Shown here in pieces: positions 1 through 8,108 of a stretch of 64,000 bases of DNA; within the stretch, counting starts at the first letter, position 1, and each line of letters begins with the position of its first letter. The notes beneath the pieces are model-generated. The model saw only the letters and a list, made by a program, of their open reading frames with translations. It was not told the DNA's origin and made no database searches. Both the position numbers and the translations under genes were made by a program. Source of the stretch: Peterkaempfera bronchialis (GTDB lineage Bacteria; Actinomycetota; Actinomycetes; Streptomycetales; Streptomycetaceae); the NCBI RefSeq assembly GCF_003258605.2, contig NZ_CP031264.1, positions 3,286,001 through 3,350,000 on the forward strand, written 5' to 3'.

Positions 1-153
1 CCCGGTTCAGCTCCCGAGCTCCGAAAAAGGTCCCAGCCCAAGAGTCGTTGCCTTGGCAAGGCTGAATCCGGCCAAGGGGAAATATCACTCGTTCAGGGTA
101 ATAAGTCAGTTCGGGCCGGTGGGGGCTGTGGGTGGCCGCGAAGAATTCGAGGC

Positions 154-1839
154 GTGACCCGATCTCCCGGTGCGGCGCTGCCTACCTATCCCGTGCTGCT
201 GGGCGGTGTGCCCGAGCCCGGTGAGGGCTGGGTGCACTGGCCCAGGAGCAGCGCGATGCTGGACGAGACGTACGACGTGCTTGCGCTCAAGGCACGCCTC
301 GACCACTGCCGGGCCGAGCCGGAGGATCACGCCGATCCGCGGTTGGTCGGGCGGGTGGCCCGGTCCACGGGGGCGCAGGCGATTGCGGCGCTGTCGTTGG
401 CCCGCGAGGCGCAGCCTGCCTGGGCGCGGGTGCCGCTGGAGCGGCGGCTGGACTTCGTCCGCGCGTTCCACCGCCTGCTGCGGGACCGGGCGGAGGAGTT
501 CATCGCGGTCCTGGTGTCCGAGGGGCATCCCGTACGGGTGGCCGGCTGGGCGCTGTCGGCGGCGCTGAACCTGACGCATCCGGAGACGGTGGACCATGCG
601 CGGGCGGCCATGGTGTGGGAGGGCAGGCAGGCGGGTCGGCGGGTGCGGCTGGTGCGCAAGCCGGACGGCGTGGTGTGCCTCGACCCGGCGCGCAACGCCC
701 CCGTGCTCACCGCCCTGGCCGGGGTCCCGACCCTGGCGGCGGGGAACGCGCTGATCGTCAACGCCCCGCCGTCGGTTCCGCTGAGCGTCGCGTACCTCTT
801 CCATGAGTTGGTCGCCCCGCTGCTGGCGGAGTACGGGGCCCCGCCCGGCATGCTCAGCGTGCTCTGCGCGCCGGCGCGGCCGGTGCTGCGGACCTGGCTG
901 GCCTCGCCCGACTGCGACGACATCTTCTTCTTCGGCGGCTCCAACCAGGGCGCCGAGCTCACCCGGTCCTGCCTGGAGCACGGCAAGAAGCCCATCATGG
1001 AACTGGCCGGGAACGACGCCCTGGTGGTGTGGCGGGACGCGGATCTGCCGCAGGCGGCCGACGCGGCGCTGGAGCGGTACCAGGGGTCGGGGCAGCTCTG
1101 CCTCGCGCCGAAGTTCGCGCTGGTCCACCCGGCGGTGGCCGAGGAGTTCACCGAGCTGGTGCGCAGCCGGGTGGCGGCGCTGCGGGTGGGGCCGCCCGAG
1201 GACCCCGAGGTCGTACTCACCCCCGTGGTCAAGCGCTCCCAGTGCAAGGACGTGCTGGACGATGCCGTGGCCAGGGGCGCCGAGCTGCTCTGCGGGGGCG
1301 AGTTGGTCGACGTACGGGGCAGGCCGTCGCTCCGGGGGCCGTTCATCAGACCGGTGCTGCTGCGCGTACGGGGGCTGCGGGAGGCGGCGGCGATGCGGGC
1401 GGTCGCCGAGGAGACGTTCTTCCCGCTGATGTGCGTGATCGTGCCTGAGAGCGCACCGGCCGCTGAGTCGGCACCGGCTGCTGAGTCGGCGGCGGCCGAC
1501 CGTCACCTGCTGGAGTCCGTGATCTCCTTCGTCAATGCGAACCGGTACGGACTGCGCAACTCCCTGTGGGCGCACGACCCGTACGTCATCGACCGGTTCA
1601 CCGACGAGGTGACCAACGGCGGCGTGCTGAAGGTCAACGACAGCCACATCGGCACCCTGCCCGTCCTCCCCATCATCGGCGGTACGGGGCTCTCCGGCGG
1701 GGTGTTCGGCGAGGCCAACATCCCCTTCCTGCGCACCACCCGGCTCCAGGGGATCAGCATCGGCAGCGGCGAGGCGGCGCACTTCGACCACCTCGCCGCT
1801 GCCGGGTTCCACCACGACCAGAGCAGTGCTCGCACATGA
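154..1839 (+). CDS. Aldehyde dehydrogenase superfamily protein
   Basis: The 561-aa protein has the layout of an NAD(P)-dependent aldehyde dehydrogenase: a glycine-rich cofactor stretch FFFGGSNQG, then ELAGND at residues 283-288, then the nucleophile region GSGQLCLAPK with Cys316. The Glu283 to Cys316 spacing is what the family shows, so it is probably catalytically competent. Residues 432-450 hold an Ala/Glu/Ser-Pro repeat insertion that is not typical. The GTG at 154 has a poor ribosome site; ATG 256 has AGGAG seven bases upstream and is an alternative start that would drop 34 residues. The stop codon lies just before the EF-hand gene, so the two are probably one operon. The substrate is unknown. 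Confidence 0.8.
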   Translation: MTRSPGAALPTYPVLLGGVPEPGEGWVHWPRSSAMLDETYDVLALKARLDHCRAEPEDHADPRLVGRVARSTGAQAIAALSLAREAQPAWARVPLERRLDFVRAFHRLLRDRAEEFIAVLVSEGHPVRVAGWALSAALNLTHPETVDHARAAMVWEGRQAGRRVRLVRKPDGVVCLDPARNAPVLTALAGVPTLAAGNALIVNAPPSVPLSVAYLFHELVAPLLAEYGAPPGMLSVLCAPARPVLRTWLASPDCDDIFFFGGSNQGAELTRSCLEHGKKPIMELAGNDALVVWRDADLPQAADAALERYQGSGQLCLAPKFALVHPAVAEEFTELVRSRVAALRVGPPEDPEVVLTPVVKRSQCKDVLDDAVARGAELLCGGELVDVRGRPSLRGPFIRPVLLRVRGLREAAAMRAVAEETFFPLMCVIVPESAPAAESAPAAESAAADRHLLESVISFVNANRYGLRNSLWAHDPYVIDRFTDEVTNGGVLKVNDSHIGTLPVLPIIGGTGLSGGVFGEANIPFLRTTRLQGISIGSGEAAHFDHLAAAGFHHDQSSART

Positions 1840-1853
1840 GAGAGGCATGGCCC

Positions 1854-2417
1854 ATGACCACGCTTTCCGGCACCCCCCTGCTGCACCACAAGATCGATGT
1901 CTGCTTCGGGCACTTCGACACCGACGACAACGGCTCGATCGACCGCGAGGACCTGCTCACCCTCGGCTCCCAGCTGCTGACCAGGTTCGGCGAGCCCGCC
2001 ACCTCCCCCAAGGGCACCGCGCTGATGGACGGGATGGCGCGCTTCTGGGATGCCCTCTCGGCCGTCGCCGACCTGGACGGGGACGGGAAGCTCTCGCCCG
2101 AGGAGTACCGCGCGAGCATGACCGGCGCGTTCATCACCTCCGCCGAGGGCTTCGACGCATCGTTCCGGCCCCTGGCCGAGGCGGTCTGCGCGCTGCTCGA
2201 CACCGACGGGGACGGTGAGGTGGACGAGCAGGAGTTCCAGGCATGGCAGGAGGTGTTCCGTACCGAGCCCGCGGACCGGGCCGCCGCGTTCCGGAGGCTG
2301 GACACCAACGGCAACGGCAAGCTCAGCGTCGATGAGCTCCTCGCCGCCATCCGCCAGTACTACATCAGCCCGGAGGCCGACGCGGCGGGCAACTGGCTCT
2401 ACGGCCCCCTGGCCTGA
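1854..2417 (+). CDS. Four-EF-hand calcium-binding protein, calerythrin-like
   Basis: This 187-aa soluble protein carries four EF-hand loops: DTDDNGSIDRED, DLDGDGKLSPEE, DTDGDGEVDEQE and DTNGNGKLSVDE. All four keep the acidic positions 1, 3, 5 and 12, so it should bind calcium at up to four sites. Size and loop spacing match the sarcoplasmic-calcium-binding or calerythrin type found in actinobacteria, a cytosolic buffer or sensor. ATG 1854 has GAGAGG eight bases upstream; ATG 1836, which overlaps the dehydrogenase stop, is in frame but has no better site. It directly follows the aldehyde dehydrogenase and is probably co-expressed with it. Confidence 0.9.
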   Translation: MTTLSGTPLLHHKIDVCFGHFDTDDNGSIDREDLLTLGSQLLTRFGEPATSPKGTALMDGMARFWDALSAVADLDGDGKLSPEEYRASMTGAFITSAEGFDASFRPLAEAVCALLDTDGDGEVDEQEFQAWQEVFRTEPADRAAAFRRLDTNGNGKLSVDELLAAIRQYYISPEADAAGNWLYGPLA

Positions 2418-2457
2418 GGCACGGAGCCACGGAACACGGAACCGGCGGCGTGCTGCG

Positions 2458-2495
<38 letters not shown>

Positions 2496-2613
2496 TGTCG
2501 GTGCGGACGGTTGAGGTGGTGTCGGCATCGGCGGGGCGCGCGCGGCGGTGACCTGACATCATCGGGGTGGTTCGGTGCTGGGCAGAGCATGCCGCAGACG
2601 ATGGAGGAGCCCC

Positions 2614-3633
2614 ATGCCGCTGACCTCGGAGCCACTGCGGAAGCTGGGGTTTCTGACGATCGGGCTGTTCGACCAGGTCGATCCCCGGCGGGGGCACGAG
2701 TCGACGCTGGAGATCATCGCACTGGGCGAGCGGCTGGGCTTCGACAGTGCGTGGGTGCGGCACCGTCATATGCAGTACGGCATCTCCTCCCCCATCGCCG
2801 TGCTGGCGGCGGCCTCACAGCGCACCAGCCGTATCGAGCTGGGCACGGCGGTCATTCCGCTGGGCTGGGAGAATCCGCTGCGGCTGGCCGAGGACCTGGC
2901 GACGGTCGACATCCTGTCCGGGGGCCGGCTGAACCCCGGGGTCAGCGTCGGCCCGCCGACCCACTACGACCAGGTCAAAGACGCGCTCTACCCCGACACC
3001 GCCGACCTGGAGGACTTCGGCTATGCACGGGTGGAGCGGCTGCTGCACTTCGTACGCGGCGAACCCGCCAGCGACTTCAGCGGGATCGAGGGCTTCGAGG
3101 TCTACTCCGACCGCGTCCAGCCGCACGCTCCCGGCCTGGGCCGCCGCATGTGGTACGGCGGCGCGAGCCTGCGGTCGGCGCGGTGGGCCGGTGAGCACGG
3201 GATGAACCTGCTGACCAGCAGCGTCGTCAAGGCGGAGGAGTCCGAGGACTTCGCCGAGATCCAGCTCTCGCACATCCGGACGTTCCGTGCCCACCACCCC
3301 GACGGCGCCCGCGCCCGCGTGTCGCAGGGACTCGTCGTCATTCCGACCGACACCGCTTCGCCGGAGCAGCGCGCCAAGTACGAGGAGTACGCCCGGAAGC
3401 GGACACCCCGGACCGCCACGCCGCAGGGGCCCGCCCGCATGATGTTCGCGCCCGATCTCGTCGGGCCCGCCGCCGAGATCGCCGAACGGCTCTACGCGGA
3501 CGCCGCCTTCCGGGAGGTCGACGAGGTCGCGTTCGCGCTGCCCTTCACCTTCGACCACGAGGACTACGTCCAGATCCTCACCGACATCAGCACCGAACTC
3601 GGCCCGGCCCTCGGCTGGCAGCCTGCTCGCTGA
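2614..3633 (+). CDS. LLM-class (luciferase-like) flavin-dependent oxidoreductase
   Basis: The 339-aa protein starts with a TIM-barrel strand (KLGFLTIGLFDQ) and contains the luciferase-like core: GERLGFDSAWVRHRH, then TSRIELGTAVIPLGWENPLRLAEDLATVDILSGGR split over two strands, then GPPTHYD. This is the bacterial-luciferase-like fold that uses FMN or F420 to oxidise or reduce a small molecule. GGAGGAG five bases before ATG 2614 fixes the start. It stands alone, with a strong hairpin after it. The substrate is not evident. Confidence 0.85.
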   Translation: MPLTSEPLRKLGFLTIGLFDQVDPRRGHESTLEIIALGERLGFDSAWVRHRHMQYGISSPIAVLAAASQRTSRIELGTAVIPLGWENPLRLAEDLATVDILSGGRLNPGVSVGPPTHYDQVKDALYPDTADLEDFGYARVERLLHFVRGEPASDFSGIEGFEVYSDRVQPHAPGLGRRMWYGGASLRSARWAGEHGMNLLTSSVVKAEESEDFAEIQLSHIRTFRAHHPDGARARVSQGLVVIPTDTASPEQRAKYEEYARKRTPRTATPQGPARMMFAPDLVGPAAEIAERLYADAAFREVDEVAFALPFTFDHEDYVQILTDISTELGPALGWQPAR

Positions 3634-3638
3634 CTCCC

Positions 3639-3692
3639 GGCGGCGTGGTGGCGGGGACGGACGAGAGTGGGGTCCGCCGCCACCACGCCGCC
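3639..3692. terminator. Hairpin between convergent genes
   Basis: A 16-bp perfect inverted repeat (3639-3654 with 3677-3692) encloses a 22-base loop. It lies between the stop of the flavin oxidoreductase and the stop of the opposing secreted-protein gene, so it could end both transcripts. Confidence 0.7.
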
Positions 3693-3706
3693 CAGGCGGC
3701 CTTCGG

Positions 3707-5653
3707 CTAGTTGGAGAAGTACAGGTACTTCCAGGGGCCGTACGTCGTCGAGTTCAGGGAGTCGCCGGACGACCCCTTGACGTACACCGACCGCATCCGC
3801 GCCCTGATCCCGGATACTCCCGGCGCCTCCAGGCGTATGGCCGACTTTCCGTTGCCGGCGAGCAGGAAGTACTCCGAGCCGGCGGAGTACCACTTTCCGC
3901 CCGAGTAGACCTGCAGGTCGAAGCGCTGCTCACGGCCCTTGTAGTAGGTCATGGTCGTCGTGAGCACCGGGTCGGTCTTCTTGTGGAACCAGTAGTACGA
4001 CGTGGAACCGATCTTGCCCGTCTTGTAGTGCTTGGTGACGGCGGTGGAGATCCTGACCTTCGCGTACGCCGTGGACTTCACCGTCTTGGGCGCGGTGCGG
4101 GCGTCCCCCTTGAAGACCGCGGCGACGACCGTGTTCCGCGTCATGTCGACCGTCACGGAGATGTTGCCCTTGGAGTTGACCTTCGCGGTCTTCAGCAGCT
4201 TGTTGGGCTTGTCGCCGCCGTAGGGGTCCGCCCATATCTCGACCGTGCGGTTCTTGTACGTCGTGCCCAGGTGCGCGGTGAAGGAGACGTGCTTGCCGTA
4301 GTCGTAGACCTTGCGGTTGTTGTTCAGGGTCAGCGTCGGCGCCGTACGGGAGACCGCCACCTTGTCGGACGCACTGACGGCCGTGTGCTGGGTGTCGCCC
4401 GCGTAGGCGACCTTGTAGGTGACCGTGCCACCGGCCGGCGGGGTGTCGGTGAAGGTGTACGAACCGTCCGCCTTCACGGTGACGGCGGGCAGCGCCTTGC
4501 CGTTGGGGCTCTCCAGGTCGGTACGGGTGACCTTCAGCTTGACGCCGTTCGGCAGCGGTACCGTCGCCGACAGCTTCCCGGTCACGGTGAGCCGCTTGCC
4601 GCGTGTCGCGGTCGACGGGGCGTTCACCGTCAGGCTCGGGACGTTCAGCGTCGGGCCGGTGAGTGCCTTGAGGGTGTAGCCGCTGCCCGTCCCCGCCAGT
4701 GCGAAGATCCGTGAGGAGTCCGGAGCCCACGTCAGTGCGGCCGTGCCCGACGCGCCCATTGCATAGGTGCGGACCGGCTTGGTGGCACCCGGACGGTAGA
4801 CCGCCACATTGGTGCCTGAGACCTGGGCGACCAGTCCGCTCGGGGAGATGTCGGCCTGCTGCCCGGAGGGGTAGGCGCCGGCGGCGGTGAAGTCCCCGTC
4901 CGCGTAGGCGTCCCGCTGTGTGCCGTTGACCAGCACCTGCGAGGTGCCGGGCACGAGGTCGATGTCCCGGATGCCGCTGTTCAGCGTGTAGTCGCCGTGG
5001 TGCCAGGCGGTCAACTGCGGCGTCGTGCCGGAGACGTCGACGACAGCCATCGAGTCCGAGGAGAGGCCGCTCTGGGCGACAGCCAGCAGGCCGGGCTCGG
5101 ACGGGTCGGTGTCGAGGAGTGCCGGGCCCCAGAGCCCGGGAGACGACTCCGGGAACAGCCCGAGCGTCACCACGTCGGCACCGCTCGCCGGGTCCGCCTC
5201 CGGGTCGACCGAGCCCAGGTCACCGTCCCACTGGTCGCCGTACGTGAACCAGACCTTGCCACCCGCGAAGGCGACGTGGCGCGGGCCCGTGTCGGTGGCG
5301 ACGCGGTAGCGGGCCTTCACATGGAGGGTTGCCGCGTCGAGCGCCACGATCTCGTGACTGCCCTCCGCAGCCGCGTACAGGGTGGCGCCGTCGTCGGACA
5401 GCGCCAGACCGGCGACCCTGCTGATGCCGCTCACCGAGCCGACGAGGGCGCCGGTGTAGTCGGCTGCCAGGATCTTCCCAGCCGAGTGGTCGCCGACGAA
5501 GACCCTGTGCAGGGCGCCGTCCGCGACGATGCCGCCCGGCGAGGCGACTGCGGCGGAGGCGGCCGAGGCGGATCCGGCTGCGGTGACGGTCAGCGCCGCC
5601 GAGCTGAAGAGGACCGCGAGCGCTGTCGCGGTCGAGATGCTGCGCGTGCGCAC
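3707..5653 (-). CDS. Secreted beta-propeller protein with Ig-like repeats
   Basis: The 648-aa product begins with a signal peptide (VRTRSISTATALAVLFSSAA, then a hydrophobic stretch and an AxA cleavage region). An N-terminal half of YVTN/NHL-type propeller blades follows (GGIVADGALHRVFVGDHSAG, LALSDDGATLYAAAEGSHEI). The C-terminal half contains bacterial Ig-like domains (LTVTGKLSATVPLPNGVKL, VTYKVAYAGDTQHTAVSA) and a final beta-rich domain. It is probably an extracellular, wall-associated protein of unknown ligand. The GTG at 5653 is chosen because it directly precedes the signal peptide and has GGGGG about ten bases upstream; the open frame extends further but runs into an orphan CRISPR repeat. 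No operon partner is seen. Confidence 0.8.
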   Translation of the reverse strand: MRTRSISTATALAVLFSSAALTVTAAGSASAASAAVASPGGIVADGALHRVFVGDHSAGKILAADYTGALVGSVSGISRVAGLALSDDGATLYAAAEGSHEIVALDAATLHVKARYRVATDTGPRHVAFAGGKVWFTYGDQWDGDLGSVDPEADPASGADVVTLGLFPESSPGLWGPALLDTDPSEPGLLAVAQSGLSSDSMAVVDVSGTTPQLTAWHHGDYTLNSGIRDIDLVPGTSQVLVNGTQRDAYADGDFTAAGAYPSGQQADISPSGLVAQVSGTNVAVYRPGATKPVRTYAMGASGTAALTWAPDSSRIFALAGTGSGYTLKALTGPTLNVPSLTVNAPSTATRGKRLTVTGKLSATVPLPNGVKLKVTRTDLESPNGKALPAVTVKADGSYTFTDTPPAGGTVTYKVAYAGDTQHTAVSASDKVAVSRTAPTLTLNNNRKVYDYGKHVSFTAHLGTTYKNRTVEIWADPYGGDKPNKLLKTAKVNSKGNISVTVDMTRNTVVAAVFKGDARTAPKTVKSTAYAKVRISTAVTKHYKTGKIGSTSYYWFHKKTDPVLTTTMTYYKGREQRFDLQVYSGGKWYSAGSEYFLLAGNGKSAIRLEAPGVSGIRARMRSVYVKGSSGDSLNSTTYGPWKYLYFSN

Positions 5654-5831
5654 AGTGTTGATACCCCCACAAGGAAACCCGGCGGAGCACCGGGAGTTGA
5701 GAGCACCGCACAACGCCCGGACACTGACCGCCGACATGCGGTGACGCACGGGGCGCGGATGCTTTCGGGCAGCGTAAGGCATGGCCGTGACAATGAGGAG
5801 GGGGGTTTCCGGCACCGGGACCGACAGGGTC

Positions 5832-5860
5832 ACGTCCATCCCCGCAGGCGCGGGGAGCAC
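5832..5860 (-). repeat. Orphan CRISPR repeat unit, type I-E-like
   Basis: This 29-bp segment matches the array 1 repeat at about 26 positions. It contains ccatccccgcaggcgcgg followed by ggagcac, and differs only in the first four bases. No second copy lies 61 bp away on either side and no leader-like sequence follows, so it is a lone unit 5.3 kb from array 1. The 5654-6037 gap holds nothing else recognisable besides the upstream region of the secreted-protein gene. Confidence 0.85.
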
Positions 5861-6037
5861 TCGCGGTACTGGTCGCTGATGAAGCCTGGGACGTGTACCT
5901 CACGACCGGACGCCCAACCAGGCGGCCCCGCTGGGGTTGACATTCGAAGTCGTGGGAGCGTTCCCGTCCTACGCCGACGCGGCCTGGCAGCACTCGGCCC
6001 CGTCACCCTGGAACTGGGTGGCGGGGGCTTGGGGCGC

Positions 6038-7147
6038 TCAGCCCTTGATCTCTTCCATAAGCATTCTGAGAGTCAATGAATGCTTTTCTGGTGGCAGTTT
6101 TTCGAGGGCAGCCTGCGCATATGCGATTCCTCCGGGACCGTCTCCCGCCCGGGCCATCATCAGACCTCTATGCATCTCCAAATGAGTAGCAAATCGCGGC
6201 AATGCATCTGGCAGTTCCGCAAAGGCTGATTCCTGCGCTTCTTGCGCTTTCCTCTCGTCTCCCAGTCGAGCAAAGAGAAGGCTGCGAAAGACGTTCATGC
6301 GCCAATTTGGCACCGCGTAGTCAGAGGTTTGTTGGTGGGATCCAACGAGATCGAAGATCCTGCGACCTTCTTCGGCTAGTTCGAGGGCTTTCCCTCGATC
6401 CCCTCCGATCGCGGCCACATGCGCACGCCCCATGACGGCGTTGAGTAGGCCGAGGCTCGGCGCCTTTGAAATCTCCTGCGCCTGCTTGGCTAGCAGGTTA
6501 GCAACAGGGAGGGATGCACCTTCATAGCCAAGCGCGATGGCGGCCCTACCTCGCACCCAAACACGAGACTCTTCGTCTCCTGAACGGTCGGCAGCCTCAA
6601 CGGCCATCCGGTACCAAACCAGCGCCTTAGACCCGTCGGAGCCCGGGAACGTCTTCGCATACAGGGTCATAAGCCTCGCTGCGACAGCCCACAGTCTAGG
6701 TTCTTCTAGCTGCTGCTGGATGACCACCAGTTCACCGGCAAGGCTTCGCTGAATATCAGCCGCCCCCATGGACATGTAATCGGCACCGTAGGATGTCAGC
6801 TTTTCTTCCCATGCATCCGGGGCGGGGCCAAGGCGCCCTAGACGTGCAGCGAATCCGGCCTCAATTAGGTCCGAGGCCACGATGGGGGCTATGGCCAAGG
6901 CTGCAACATCCGTAAAGAAGGTCCGACGTTTCAATTCGTTCTCCAGGAGTGCAAGGGGTACCTCCAGAACTGCGGCGAGATGCCGAAGCCAGAAAGATCC
7001 TGGCCGAACCCGGTCGCATTCCCAACGAGAAACGTACTCCCGCGTCATGGCATACCCCGGGGCTGACTTCGACAGCTCGGAAGCTAACCGAGACTGGGAC
7101 CAACTATGCGCCGTGCGAAGCTCCTTGATCAACCGTCCGAGTGTCAT
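6038..7147 (-). CDS. XRE-family transcriptional regulator with C-terminal helical repeats
   Basis: The 369-aa protein has an N-terminal helix-turn-helix: LGRLIKELRTAHSWSQSRLA, then a segment containing MTREYVSRWECDR. The rest is a long alpha-helical C-terminal region that reads as TPR-like (LVWYRMAVEAADRSGDEESR, ALELAEEGRRIFDLVG). This is the XRE plus tetratricopeptide layout of many actinomycete pleiotropic regulators, which often sit near DUF397 genes. Base composition is visibly less GC-rich than in neighbours, suggesting acquisition. It is divergent from the gene at 7240, with a 92-bp shared upstream region that is a likely regulated promoter. Confidence 0.85.
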   Translation of the reverse strand: MTLGRLIKELRTAHSWSQSRLASELSKSAPGYAMTREYVSRWECDRVRPGSFWLRHLAAVLEVPLALLENELKRRTFFTDVAALAIAPIVASDLIEAGFAARLGRLGPAPDAWEEKLTSYGADYMSMGAADIQRSLAGELVVIQQQLEEPRLWAVAARLMTLYAKTFPGSDGSKALVWYRMAVEAADRSGDEESRVWVRGRAAIALGYEGASLPVANLLAKQAQEISKAPSLGLLNAVMGRAHVAAIGGDRGKALELAEEGRRIFDLVGSHQQTSDYAVPNWRMNVFRSLLFARLGDERKAQEAQESAFAELPDALPRFATHLEMHRGLMMARAGDGPGGIAYAQAALEKLPPEKHSLTLRMLMEEIKG

Positions 7148-7239
7148 GACTACATGATGCCCCTAGACATGCCACTGGTGAGGGGGCTCTCCCCCAAGTG
7201 ATCCTTGGAGGGTCCGCCCCCAACAGTGGAGACCTCACC

Positions 7240-7641
7240 ATGGCGACCACCACCGACGTCCCGTACTTCGATGACTTGCGCCCGGACAAGGAGCAAGACG
7301 ACCAGGAGCATGCCACTGCCCCGGCCGACACCACATCTCACCCGGTCCCGGAGGTAGGCGCCCTGGTGCTCGACACCGGAGCCGGCAAGGTAGGCGAGTA
7401 CCAGGGCGCCGCGAATGGTGGTTGGCTGCTGCGTCCGCCGGGCGGTGGTAGCTGGTGGCACGCCGACCCGGCCAAGGTGGAGCCCGCCGGAGTGAGTGAG
7501 CAACTGCGGGCCAGGGCTGCCGAGGCCAACGCCCAAAGCCGCAGGCACGGGGGGCTGGTGACCCGCGCCCAGGTGACCGAGCAGCCGTGGCTCATGGTGA
7601 AGGGCAAGACGGCCCGACGGGGCGGGGCATGTCGACGCTGA
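7240..7641 (+). CDS. Small hypothetical protein, accessory-region type
   Basis: This is a 133-aa soluble protein with an acidic N-terminus and a central segment, VGALVLDTGAGKVGEYQGA followed by GWLLRPPGGGSWW. That segment looks like a small beta-barrel domain seen in streptomycete hypothetical proteins encoded beside XRE regulators. There is no signal peptide or membrane segment. GGAG eight bases before ATG 7240 supports the start. It overlaps the next reading frame by 13 bases and is divergent from the XRE gene, so it is probably part of that regulator's unit. The function is unknown. Confidence 0.6.
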   Translation: MATTTDVPYFDDLRPDKEQDDQEHATAPADTTSHPVPEVGALVLDTGAGKVGEYQGAANGGWLLRPPGGGSWWHADPAKVEPAGVSEQLRARAAEANAQSRRHGGLVTRAQVTEQPWLMVKGKTARRGGACRR

Positions 7642-8045
7642 CCGCCTACCGCACCGAAGTCACCGGGGAGGGGCAGCCGTATGGCGGGTACGACCGGATG
7701 GTCAGTGTCGTCCTTGGCCGGCACGCCGCAGCAAACCGCCGCTTGGCGCTGCGCTGACTGCGCGGCCAGGCCCTCCGCATCGCGGACGGGCTGGACCCCG
7801 ACCCCGGCGGGACCGTCGGCGCCTGCGTGACCCGGATGCCGGACGGACTCCCCGACGTACCGCAGCAGTTACGGGACTGGCGTGCCGACGACGACCGCCA
7901 GGCCGCCGCACTGGCCCAGCTTGCCCGGGGCGACCCGGTCAAGATCTACGCCGCCGACCACACCGGGCGCTACTGCCTCGCCGCATGGCCCGTGGCTCTC
8001 CGGATCTCCCTTTCCGACCTACTGACCGTCCGCGCGACGGTGTAG
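7629..8045 (+). pseudogene. Small hypothetical gene interrupted by an in-frame TGA
   Basis: One frame runs from ATG 7629 (MSTLTAYRTEVTGEGQPYGG) to the TAG at 8043, broken only by a TGA at 7755-7757 directly after RRLALR. Past the stop the frame continues as coherent protein (LRGQALRIADGLDPDPGG, then VPQQLRDWRADDDRQAAALA) for about 96 residues. A single base change at that codon would restore a roughly 138-aa protein. No tRNA-Sec signal or SECIS-like context was looked for in detail, so read it as a nonsense mutation or a sequence error. It overlaps the end of the preceding gene, as translationally coupled genes do. Confidence 0.6.
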
Positions 8046-8108
8046 CACCACTGGCCCCCGCCCTGGCTACCAACAGCCCCGCTACCCCCAAGCGGACTGG
8101 GAGCGAAC

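Noticed and set aside
5654-5860. N-terminal extension of the secreted propeller protein
   Set aside because: The longer frame reads through the orphan CRISPR repeat and places the signal peptide internally; GTG 5653 restores a normal signal peptide.
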